Source: Anisus vortex
Lineage: Eukaryota; Mollusca; Gastropoda; Planorbidae
Reading direction: 5' to 3'
Length of the DNA stretch: 64,000 nucleotides
Assembly (NCBI GenBank): GCA_949126835.1
Contig: OX421494.1
Location: 992,001 to 1,056,000, forward strand
The notes under the pieces are model-generated. The model saw nothing but the letters and a program-made list of their open reading frames with translations, made no database searches and had not been told where the DNA came from. How positions within the stretch are numbered: position 1 is the first letter of the stretch; every line of letters starts with the position of its first letter. Position numbers and translations under genes: made by a program. This document shows positions 41,901 through 55,225 of this stretch, piece after piece.

Positions 41901-44900
41901 GGATGTAGAAATAGATCCATTCATGAAGTCAATTTATAACAAGGTTTATTTCAGCAATCTAGTCTTAGGTATAATTTATAGACAGACCTTCTGTTGAAAA
42001 GAATCTGGTCTCTTACATACATCTGTGTGTTTTAGTCTATTTTGATAAATGGGGCACGGTATCTGATGGGCAGAGCGTTCTGCTGGCAGTATTGAAGGAC
42101 CTGGGTTTGAATCCCGGTGAAGGCTTTAATTTTTTCCTAGATCTGGAAGGTTCCCTGGGTCAACCCAACTCTAATGGGTACCTGACAGTAGTTCAGGTAA
42201 AGATAAGGCTGCTGGGCATTGTGCTGTCCACACAATCGCCTAGTATGCCATGGCCTCAGAAATTGGTGAATGCTACTTCACCGGCCGCTGAATTCATCAA
42301 TTTCGTCAGCCAGGATTATTTACTTACTTGCATTTTGATATATGCTAATGGCCACATGCAAGAAAAGTCTATCTAATTTAGACATAAGGGTTTTTAGCTC
42401 TATGTGTTGTATTTTATTAGACTACCCTATTGAGTTTTCAAGTTACATTCGAATGCTCTTTTATCATTAATACTATTACTATGTTGAATAGCAATATCTT
42501 CTCTGTTTCTATTTAACAAATAAGCTGCACATTTATATCATGTAATTGTGTCATGATGGATTGTGGTCATGTGATTGTTTGCTGAGCTGGGGGTGTGTCC
42601 TTCAAATTACAGCTGTATGTGTTGGTTGTAAGCATTTGACTCATGTGTGTTTGTGTAGATCAGACTATGTGTCAGCAAGTTTTGTATGTGTGTCAGAATG
42701 TTTTGTATGTGTGTCAGCTTGTTTTTTATGTGTCGTGTGCATGCATAAACGTCTATGCAGTTGTTAGTGTGTATTTTTGAGTGGAGTCAAAGTTACTGGT
42801 ATTTGTGTCCAATGATTTACAGTTTCAATTAGATACATCAGCCTCTACATACTATTGTCCAATGTGTTTATGTGTTTATCTTTTATTTGTATGTTCTTGT
42901 GTTGTTGTTTTTTGTTATGTTTGTTTACATAAAAATATTTGTGTGTGTGTGTAAATAATATATACGTAATATGCCCCTGCCTATACATATAGATGTGTAC
43001 ATTATTTTATTTGTCTGCTTGTGTATGTGTTTCTATATGTAAGTTAATATGTGTGTATGTAGAGGTATGTACATATGATTGAATACAAACACAATGTACT
43101 AAAGACATATAACTACTAATTAAATACCGCAAGAAAGAGAGGCTGATGTAAACACAGTCCCAGGTTCACATGTGTAGGTCAAGGTCGGGGTAGATAACTC
43201 TGACGGCATGCCAATAGCTGACAGATTGTACACACCCTTCTCGTCATCAAGGATTAAGGCTATCTGGACATCTTGTTCTATCTCCTCCAACATGTCACTC
43301 AGCTGACCAATAGACTCATTGAAATTTCCCAGATGTACACTCACAGTGACCTGTGTATTATCATATTAGATTTAGCTCAACTCTATACTAAAAAATTCTT
43401 TTTCTAAAATAGTTAATTATAGACTTATAGTGCTAAACAAAGCAATGGTCCAATATGTCAAGACTTAAACTGTAATTTAGAAAAAGACAAAACAAAAATG
43501 TAATAAAATAATTAGAAAGAGTAATAAAAAGAAAGCAGCCCATTAGCAAAATGCAAGACTAGACTTGAAAACAAAAAACAAGACTAGATTTGAAAACATA
43601 AAACAAGACTAGACTTGAAAACATAAAACAAGACTAGACATGAAAACATAAAACAAGACTAGACTTGAAAACAAAAAACAAGACTAGAACTTGAAAACAT
43701 AAAACAAGACTAGACTTCAAAACAAAAAAACAAGACTAGACTCGAAAACAAAATAAAAGTATCCAAATTGACCAAATTGATGTACAGACTGGACTCAAAC
43801 CACATATTTTTAAAACCCTATAATCTACTTTATAGAAAGAGCCTTAGCAACATTAAAGATAAGTGAGTAGGTACAAGTTGAAAAAAAAGAGTTTTTCAAG
43901 GTAGGCCTACTGAACACAGTTCTGTTCAAGTCTACAATGTTTTTTTTTTTTTTTTAATCTTGCCTAATTTACAATAATTCTATTTTATATATTTTCTGAA
44001 TCTTGTCAAAAATATTTTAAAAGTAGCAGAAACTGTGGCCTATCATAAAATGTGAAAGCTCTCACCATGGGAGCAACTTGATCTAGTAAACAGATTTGCA
44101 TTTACACTGCCCTGATGGTTAACCAGACCATCTCGTTGTACATGGTGACCAAAGAAACTCGTAAACTTTATTTCACAAGCACTATGTACCAAAACTGTCT
44201 AAAATCAGTATAGTGCCTTTTTTTTATATAGCATTAGGTTTAAGAAAATAGAAATGTAAATTCATAGTACAACTACCAAAAGTAACAACAAAAAATTGAT
44301 ACTGACAATATTTAGTTGTTATGCTTTCAACAACCCCTACATACTAATATCATATAGTAATGAGCTACCAACCTCAAACTGGGAAGTAACATTTTGATCT
44401 GTTGAGTCTGAGCGGCAAACTGAGTCAACAACCAGTGGACAGTTCCATCCCTGGGGACATACACCACTGAGCTTCGAGTTGATCAGGTTATCTTCCACTA
44501 TGGTGGTCAAATTTGAAGCTTCACCTTCTGTACAGTTGGGCATTTCATAGACTATTTTAAAGACAACCTTTACATCCTCTGGATTTTTGGTCTCTGGAAG
44601 GAAGTGACAACATTATGGCTACAGGTATATGACTTTTGTAATGGCACAATTTCTTGTCAACATAGACCTAGATTTTATGAGACACTCAATGGATGGAGAC
44701 ACATTCAAAAAAACATTTCTGAGCTTTCTGCCTTAGAATTATCTTATCTTACATGTTACAGATGCTGGTTCTTTACAGAAGATTATTCCGTCCTAAGCTT
44801 TGAATCTAGTCTTGTATTTTGATTAGTGTTCTAAATTATGATAAGTTACTGGATGATGAGGATGATGTAGAATCATGAACCGACAAGAATCTACATGACA

Positions 44901-47900
44901 GAATCTGTAACTTGACATGGTACAAGTTGTGACAGGTGAATCTTGTACTCAGACAGTCAGTGTGTACTTGTGAATATTGTACTCAGACAGTCAGTGTGTA
45001 CTTGCAGTCAACAAATACCATTAGAATCAAGGGGGAAAAGCATCCTTAAAAACTTGGGAGAAAATTTAAGAAAAACTTGGAGGAAACAGGAGTCAGACTG
45101 ACAATGACATAGTTACATCATACGGAAAGTTTTGAAGCAGATTAACCAGTCAATGCAGATCAGACATAGTTAAGACTAATAAAAAGCTCATAGTTAAATA
45201 GTTTTTTAATAGGAATAGATCCAGCTAATTGGCTAGAATATTTAGTTGATATGAATAGAGTAAGCTCATAAGTTACTGCTCATTATTAAAGATTAAATTA
45301 AACATATAGGTTCATTGTTAGGAAAAACATTAAGCTCAATGGTAGTAATGATCACAGCTTTTTCTATTAGTCCATTCTTTAACAATATAAAAATTGTGTA
45401 AAAGCTTAAATATATGTTATAATTTCAAATGAATAAGTCTCTTAGTGCACTATATTCACTATATTATTATGGTTTCAAAGTCTGTCATCTAAAAAGTCTG
45501 GTTATATCAGTAACTTGACAAAATCTAAGTTTATTGCTGTGTAAAATACACCTACTGACACAATTAGCCACATTTCCAGACCAAAGACCAATTTTCTGAA
45601 AACATGTTAGTGACTTCTTGGCAGATTTCCAGGTCCAGTGGCCAGAGTGACATCGGATACGGCAGAGGACTCCTGGTCCTTGTTTTCTATTTTGAATGGA
45701 CACACAGTCCAGGTAACCATTCTCAGGATCCGCTAACTTTGGACAGTATTCATCTGGAATCAAGGTCAAGATTACAAAGAAATTAAAGAGTATTACAGTT
45801 CATAAGAAGGCTAATACTAATAGAACAGAAGGCCTACTGCCTACTGTGTTTGAGAAGATTATTTGAACAGTTTAGCGTTTAGCAGATCGCATCATAAAGA
45901 ATAAAGAGAATAATTTAATGAATGAAAGTTGAATGAAACTATTTAATAAAACAAATAATATTCATATACAACTCAGTGACTCAAATAACTACAAATGACA
46001 TGAGGGGTTATTATATATAACTAATATAACACTTTAATATAATAACTAGGACTACTTTTATTAAGTTTAAGTTAAGCGCTAAGCCGTCTTAGCCTAAGCT
46101 ATGACTACTATGAGCAGCTATGCCGGCTATGGATAAAATTAAAAACAAATTCTAACGTAAACGAGCAACGCTTAAACAACATATCAACTTCAACCAATCA
46201 CTGATGATCAGGTAATCAAACCAATGACCAATGCCTAATGTAGCCTACTAATGAGCACATGGGCGCCCGCAGACAATTTTCTAGGGGGGGGGGGCAAAAT
46301 ATTTTTAGTAATGTTTTAATGTAGTTTTAATTTACTGAGCGCATTTGTATGGTGAAATGACAGAACACTGTAGTAATTGTAGTACACTGTAGTAATGAAG
46401 TGCATACTGCAGCAACACATTTTTTATTAGCACAATATATGTATATAATAGACGTAAACCATACAAAAAAACTTACTTTAAACAAACAATATTACAACGT
46501 AAATTTAAAATAAAATGTATTATTTAAACAAGAACTGGAGGTCTGTTATCGCTACCAAACATATCTACAATTGTGTCCATAAACTCTTTTTTGTTGCTGT
46601 TCACTTTGTCTCTGTGTACTAACAACATGCACAATCTTGACAGACGTTCATCTGACATTGTAGATCTAAGCCATAGGTTTTCAACCTTTTTCGGCTCACC
46701 GCACCCTTTTAAAATCTTACCGCTCACCGCCCCCCAACTAAATTTTAATTAAACATATAATAGACCTATAATTAATTCTAAAACACATTTATTTGTATTA
46801 TTAATTTAGAAATATAAGAGACTTATTTAATAACACTATATCATGTAATTTCTGTAATTATTAATGTTTTAAATATAAACTCCTTAAATGGACAAAACAA
46901 TTAATGCAGGAAATGTTTATTTACAACTGTTTAACGTAAATTATTTTAATCCTCTAATAATTAAATCTTGTTATGAATACCACAATGTTGAATGTTTATA
47001 AAGAAGTAATAATAATCAGTAAAATTTGTTATATCACAAAACAGAACTTGTTCGGCATCACTATTGAATCCAACGTAGAAACATTTGTTAATTAAAGGGA
47101 GATTATTATTTCGTTTCATTTGAGCTAATATTTCGGTACTTTTTTTCTTTTATAAAAAAGAATTAATGGCTTACATTTATAACATTAAAATGATCAAACT
47201 GTAAAAAGTATTTGAAAGTTATATAAATATTATATGACTAAAGAAGTTATATGTATATTTTTAAGGATCACAATAACTACTCAGTTTGTATGATTACTAC
47301 GTATCTATACCATGAAACGCACATCATAATTATCAAAACGCGTCACACATCACACAACCTTTAGCAGATTTCGTTACATTATGTAAGAACAAAGGGGACC
47401 GCAGCGACTGCAAAAAGACAGAGGAATCTCCCTCTTGAATAGTTGGTAAGATCTTTGCAAGAGGCAATATCAAGGCTGCAGGTGCTGTCATCTAGAGTCT
47501 ATCCATAGTCTCAGTGCGGTTTCAGAAGCGACTTATCCACTAAAGACATGATCTCCTCCATTCGACTGCTACAAGAGAGGTTCCGCGAGATGAATAAGAT
47601 GAATAAGTATAATAAATTATACATTGCTTTCGTTGATCTCACTAAAGCATTTGATATGGTCAGCAGAAGTGGACTCCTCAAACTCCTGGCAAAAATATGA
47701 TTCCCTCCAAAACTGCTCTCTTTCATTGCCTGTTTTTTTTTAGAAAACCAGGTGCACAGTGAAGTTTAATCAGAGCCCTTTGAAGTCCGCAGCGGTGTTA
47801 AACAAGACTGCGTACTTGCACCCACCTTGTTTGGAATTTTTTTCTCGTGTCTACTGCACTATGCTTATGGAGACTGCAACGAGGGTGTCTACCTTCACAC

Positions 47901-50900
47901 AAGCAGATCTGGAAAGCTCTTCAATCTAAACAGGCTCAAAGCCAAAATCTCAAGCAGTGTTCTCCTAGATGGCGAGATAAATAGTAGAATAGCTAAAGCC
48001 ATGGGCACTATGGCTAGATTTAACCAAAAAAAAACGAGTCTGGATGAACTCACTGCTCACACGCTCCACTAAGTCACTAGTTTATCGAACATGCGCTCTG
48101 ATTACCCTGCTGTACGGCTGTGAGACATGGAGCACATATTCCTGGGAGGAGAGAAAACTGAACACCTTTTACCTTAGGTGTCTCAGATTCATTTTAGATA
48201 TAAGATTGCAGGACAGGGTTTCAAACGCAGAGGTCCTACGAAGAGCAGAGTGTCAAGACATCCGTATTACTCTCAGTAACAGACGTCTCAGCTGGCTAGG
48301 TCATGTACGCCGAATGCCACAGGGTCGACTTCCACAGGACATTCTATATGGAACGTTTGCTTCGGGACAGAGACCTGCTGGACGTCCAAAACTGAGATTT
48401 GCGGATGTCTGCAAAAGAGATATGAAACAACTCCAGATTGACCCAAACAGTGGGGAGATCATGGCGCAGGATAGGCCCACTTGGAGGGCAGGAATCAAAG
48501 AAGGTTTCAAGCTTGCGGGAGAGGAGCGCGCCAGGAAAAAGACAGTGGAGAAAAATGTGGTCCACTCCGCTACATTCAACTGCAGCAAGTGTGACCGTGC
48601 CTGTACGTCCAGGATTGGCCTCTTTAGCCACATGAGGGCCTGCAAGGGAAATGAATCGTCTCTCGAGACGTAAAATGCCGACGAATGTGCTGAACGATCG
48701 CTCCACCGTACATGTTGTTGCTGGTAATGTTAGCTATACTAGTAAGGCATACGGCAAGGTAACAAGTCGATGAAATTTTGTATTCTCGCGTTTTCCGAAA
48801 ATCAAACTAACTCAAGGCTTCACTATCAAAATTATCAATGTGGTATACCTGATTAATCCACAAAAGATAATGAGATCGATATGATAATGGAAGGAGTCAC
48901 AGTTGCTACAATTAATTATAAATGTTTTAATTATTATTTTTGTGTCTATTTTAGTCCAAATTTTTTTTTTATCTATCAATCGGGGGGGGGGGGGGGTTAA
49001 CTTTTCCAGGGGGGGGCAAGTGCCCCCCCTTGCCCCTCCCTGCGGGCGCCCATGAATGAGCATAATGGCTACATATATAGGCTACAAACTGATTAGATAG
49101 CAGTCCATAATCTTACAAAATTCTTCATATTTTTATCAAATAAACAATTGTGACGCTTTTATTATGTAACATACTGCATAGTTAAAATGCATTTAAATCA
49201 TTAACACCATAAATTTGATAAATCATGTAGACTAATTAGCTTTTGCAGTGTACGAAAACGTTATACAATGAACGATGGGTTAACAGTGTTGGAAATAGAT
49301 GACTAGATGATAAATGTCACTGTTTATATAACACCACCTGATGATAGATCTGTAATGATGGTGACAGTAAGGAATAAGATGACCACTTGGATATTTTGTC
49401 CAGTCCTACGTGTGTAGTGCTGAGCGGTAAGGATTCCTTGGACATGGCGGTACTGTTGTGATGGACCTGATCTGCTAAATAGCTGAACTTTCTTTCCACT
49501 GGACATTTGATAACTCTTTTCTCACGTGCATTGCATTGCTGTCAAGGGCGTTGGAGCCACTGGGACTATAAAACAGAAATGGTCTTACAAGATGCGTCCT
49601 AGCTGTGTTAAAGGTATCGAGGTTCAATTAATTTTCAACTGGACACCAACCATGATGCACAACTTGCTAATAGCAAAAAACTGCGACCCTGTCCTACCAG
49701 TAGGACAATCAAGGAGATGGTCTCGTCAACAATGACAACACATCATGAATGATCAACCCGACCTAAAAATACAGTGCGATTCCACAATGGGAGGCGTGGA
49801 TAGGGCTAACCAAAACATCAAAAAGTACACATTTCTGTGAAAACCAAAAAGTGGTGTTGGCCTTTTGTCTTTCATACTTTAGAGATTGCTTTGTAGAATG
49901 CCTGGTTACTACGCAGGAAAGGGCATGCTGCAGAAGTTATTAAGGTTTTGGCCTTTCATCAAAAAGTATTCAATAGTGTCTGCGTGTCAGCATGATGAAC
50001 GGTATTCCAAGGAATCCACCACCTACACTACATCTACACCACAGTTTTCTAGGGTCAGCGACAGGGTCATGTTAGATATGAATGGAAACTTTTCTTTTGA
50101 CTCCACTGTACAAAAAATGTTTGCAAAATGACGTCGCAATACTAGACAATATGCCTGAAATATAATGTTCGTATTCTCCTGCATTGTTTCAACCTTTATC
50201 ATGGAATTGCCTATTGCCCATACACAAAGACTAAGTAATAAGAGAAAACTCTATGTATGTATATTCATTTTCAATTTAGATGTTTTTTCATGCTTCAAAA
50301 AGAAGCCTAATGAAAAATAAGTATTTTAATTATTTTTTGTTAGAAATAACACAACTACAGTGTTTACGGTTATTTGTTGTTTTCAATAAAAGAAAATGTA
50401 ACGTAACATTCATAAAATAAATAAATGTCTCTGTTCTGATTTATATATTTCTTTTGTTTTATTCTTCCAATACAAAAATAAAGTATTCAATACGTTCAAT
50501 AGCAAGCATGTAATGCATTTATCATTAGAAAAGCCCGTACCCCTCTCGTGTCCAATGCACTCCTCTGGAGTACATCTCAACAAAACTACACGTACCCATT
50601 CGTGACCTGCACTATCCCAGAGTACCCCCTGTAACTTTTGAAGAAAACAAAAACCAATCAAAACACATGTATAGGCCTATACCCATTTTTTGATGAATTC
50701 TAACTAGGAAACACGCAAAAAACACAGAAAAAGTCATTCGGCTATACCCTTGGGCATTAATGGGTTAACTAAAATTCCACTAAAATTGTATGGCTTGTGG
50801 TTAGAGGAAATGGTCGGGACATACACCCTGTTAAGTGTTCGAAGTTCGAATAAAGTAAGAGCTTGCTTCTGGTTAATCTCTATAGTCGGCTGGACTAAAG

Positions 50901-53900
50901 CTCGTCTTGCACTATGCTCTCATGCTTGATTATGAGAGTGATTGGGTATAGAAAATAAAACTAGCTGTTCCACGACTCATTATCCGCCTTTCGGGGTTGG
51001 AAGTCTGTACGGGTTTAGTGATGGTGTCGATACCACGCGACATTTAAACGCCGAAAGACCTACAGGAGAGGCAATGGGTTCGAAAGAGCTCCGAGCTTCT
51101 CCTAGTGGAAACAAAATATATTGAAGTGCTTTATGGCTAAGATCAAATGTCGTCTAAATTGTTAAAATCTGTTTTTGTGGACAGAAGTTTATGTGTCCGC
51201 GAGCCCTGCGAGAATATAGGAGCTTGCTCAGTTCTCTCCCTGATGGTTCTCTATGGACTACAGCTCGTGCACACTTGGTTCTCACGCTTGATCATGAAAG
51301 TGGTTGTGTGGAAAACGAAACTAGCTGTTCCCGAGTGATGATTCACCATTCTGGGCGTGAAGTCAGTTCATGTATACATTTAGGCATGTACTATTGAGAC
51401 ATACTTTTTGTTAGAAGCCATATTAGCTTTGAGGTTTGCTCTTAAATTAGCTGTCATGTTAAGAAAGCTGCGTCGTTTGCAATGATGTTATCTGAGGGAT
51501 TAGCTATAATGTTAGCTGTGAGATTAGCTATATTGTTAACTGTGACATCAGCTATATTGTTAACTGTGACATCAGCTATAATGTTAGCTATGAGATTAAC
51601 TATAATCTTAGCTGTGAGATTAGCTATAATGTTAGCTGTGAGATTAGCTATAATGTTAGCTGTGAGATTAGCTATTATGTTGGCTGTGAGATTAACTATA
51701 ATGTTAGCTGTGAGATTAGCTATAATGTTAGCTGTAAGAGCCCCAATGTTGTGAGCAGTTTTTTATTTACCTGGGCAAGATGGAGGTACGTCTCCCGCAT
51801 GAGTCCACGTTAAGTGACCGGTGGCATTAACATCACAGGTGATAGTCTCTGACAGGTCTGTGCCATTAGGGCAGGACAGTGAGCAGGTAGCCCCCAATAT
51901 GTATCTGTTAGGGCAGTGGTACGTGAGAAGTTTTCTCACAGGGTCAAAGTTTGGCAGGTCACACGATCTCTCTGTAAAACACCGATCTATGTGAATGTTT
52001 AACATTTAGGAAGACAGAGGGACAGATATTTTAGGAAAGATGGATGAATAGAGAGACGGTTGTAGGAATGGAATAGTACGGGAAGACAAATGGATAGAGG
52101 GATGGGTAGATAGACTCCTGATGGATGAATAGGTAAATATATATAATCGCAAACAAAATGTCAGCCTGACAAAGAAACAGACGGGCAGACAGACTTACAG
52201 GAAGATAGACAAACGGACAGACATATTAACAGACGGACAGACATGGAGACAGACGAAGAGCCAGAAAGATGAACAGATGGACAAACAGGAAGACATAAAG
52301 AGAAACAATCATGCACAGAGAGAAACAAACTGACAAAAGAGACGACCGGACAGAGAGACGGACGAACACACACACAAAGAGAAAGATACGAGGGCAGACA
52401 GAAATGCGAAATACCTACCTATAACCTTGACATTGAATGAACACTTGGCCATATTGGAGGCGTGGTCCACTGCCGTTACCGTGACAACAGACAAGCCAAC
52501 GTCATAGGCGGAGCCAGGTGCGGGTTCCGACCTGATTTCCAAAAGCTGCCCCGAGTTGTCCGTCACCCGGGGTAGATTGAAGGAGACGTAGTTGACATCC
52601 CCTAGTCTGGCGGCTGCCACGGTCATATCTGGCGGACAGCCATCGGGAAACTCCGGACTCTGCACGTCTACACAAATACCTTATCGTGTCAGTAAAGAGA
52701 GGTAAACTCTAATATATAAACCTAAACATGTTTATAAAGGCGGCCGTGCATTTTGCTGGCCCCGCAATCACCTAGTATGCCGTGACCACAGAAACTGGTG
52801 AACGCTGCCTCACTGGCCCTATGATCAATTTGATCTGAAGGGTACTTTGCTTTACTTAGGACTTATGATCTAGAATAGACAGAGTCCCTACCTTGGCACG
52901 ATCCGGCAGGTGTCCAGTTAATATCACAAGAGATTGTCAATGGCGGAATGGGTTGAAATCCTCCCTGGCATGTCAGAGTACACATCTCTTGGTAGAAATA
53001 GCCTCGTTCACAGCTGAAGTTTCCGTTGGCTACTTCCGGTGGTTCTAGACAAGGTAAGCCTGCACGCAATGTGCAAATTGTGTTTATTTTTAAAAGTAGA
53101 AATTCTTATTGATAAATGAATTGATAAATGTAGTTTGCATGTGGATAATGTCTAGATAAGAGTGGCTCATTGACCTACATATATTCTATCAACCAATCTT
53201 AATGATAAATAATATTCTATAGGCGCCTATAGTCGATAAAGCTTAGATTAAACAAACTTTGCATTAGTAGGCCTACCTAACAGCTCACTATATTCGACCA
53301 ATAAATAGTTGCCCTACGTTAGGCTAAGATAAAAAAAATGGCAGAAGATTGCTTTATAGGTACTATACCGCTGACATATTTAGTCTTGTTACTGTCAAGT
53401 TCAGTAGATTGTTTATTTCAATCAGTGTTTTAGTTATTATAAAGTTTAATCAACTTTTAAGTAGCCTACCGGTAACTTAAGTAAAACAAATTTGGCAATA
53501 AAATACTTGCTTAAATGTTTATTAGCAGTTTTCTAATTGTTTCCCCAAAGCCTTACAAAGTAATTTCATTCTGTATAGATCTATATTAGCGATGGCGAAC
53601 CTATGGCACGCGTGCCACAGCTGGCACGCAGAGCCATTTCTGTTATCTTTGCATGCAAGAATTCAAGGGTTAGATATCTACAATGCTGTTATGGAAGCTT
53701 TTTTGGCACAAGATATAAAACCAGAAAAAGTTTTTTCAGTTACTAGTGACGGGCACCTTGCGTGGTGGGGGGCATCTGGTTTCATACAGTTTTTTGTTAA
53801 AGAAGCAAAACACCCAGTCGTTCAGTTTCAATGTAGGCCCTATTATACACCAAGAAGCTCTTTGTGCCAAGGATAACAGCAAGAAATTAGATTATATCCT

Positions 53901-55187
53901 CAAAGATGTCACATAAATAGTCAATTACATCATGGTTCGTGCTCTTAATTGTCGACAGTTTCACGCACTTCTTGATGAGGTCAAGGTGCAGCATAATACT
54001 TTATTCATGTACAATAATGTACAGGTGGTTGAGCAGAGGACGAGAATTGGAGAGATTTGTAGCATGCTTGGGTGAAACTAGGCTATTTATGATTCAAAAG
54101 GGGCAGGATTATACACAGCTCAATGATGTGGTCTGGCTAATCAACCTCATGTTGTTGTTTTTTTTACAGATTTTACAGCACATTTCAATGAACTGTATAA
54201 AAAAAAAACTGCAAGGTTCAGGAACAACAGTAAAAATGATGTTTTGTGATATCAGAACATTTTTAAAGACATCTGCAAAGTGGGCAGCTAAAATATTTTC
54301 TAAATGTAAAAATGCATTTACAAAGTTCTATAATATTTACGGACAATCATACAAGCCATCAGGAAATCTACAAGGAATTTTCTAGCATTGTAACAGCTGC
54401 AAAGGAGAATTTCAATAATAGTTTTGTACAGTTGCGTAAGATGGAAACAGCCTTCTGTTTTCTTACTTTCCCAGATAAAGCCAAATTTGAAGAAGTTGAT
54501 CTTTCCTGCTTATTGTGGTTAGACTTAGGAAATCTGGAAATGGAGCTATTGGAATTTCAAGAAAGCTCTATCTGGAAAAATAAATTTTATGATCTGCGTG
54601 AAACACTTGAGAAGATAGAGTGTGAAAGGAAGAAAAGGACAGCACGGTTGATAGCTCTGATGATGAAATCCTTAAAGTAAGTGTTGAATTCTCTGCCAAA
54701 TAATTTCAAGTCGATGAAAGCACTTGGGATTGCACTCCTTACTTTGTGTCATCAACTTATTCAACTTAAGATTTTATCAAATCTACAAGAAACAGTGCTG
54801 CATGTGTCGCTCTTAAAGTTACGGAGTATGAGCCAAGGCTTGACAAATTATCAGCATGCACACAATAGCTAAAATCACATGAACTATGCAAAATTATGCT
54901 AAATGCATACAGTCATTGCCTTTACAAGCGTATGTGGCGCCCCAGGGCAAAAGTTTCAGCGCCGCCCCCTTGCATACTGTAACTGCTTGTTTAGTGCTAT
55001 ATTTGCTATATTTAGACTACATTTGCCTCCTCCCTGGAAGTGCCGCCCCCGGGCATATGCCCCTCTCTGCCCCCCCCTGTGAGGGCACTGCATACAGTTA
55101 ACTGTATTAACTGTAATTGTGTAATTGTAATATATTAATATTTTTTTCATTTACTGCAGTTCATGCAATTTCTGCAATTATATAAAG

Positions 55188-55225
<38 letters not shown>

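Noticed and set aside
49317..49506. Minus-strand 60-codon frames near 49400 as an extra receptor exon
   Set aside because: No domain is seen, the exon phases are already complete without it, and the + strand reads as piggyBac transposase just downstream.
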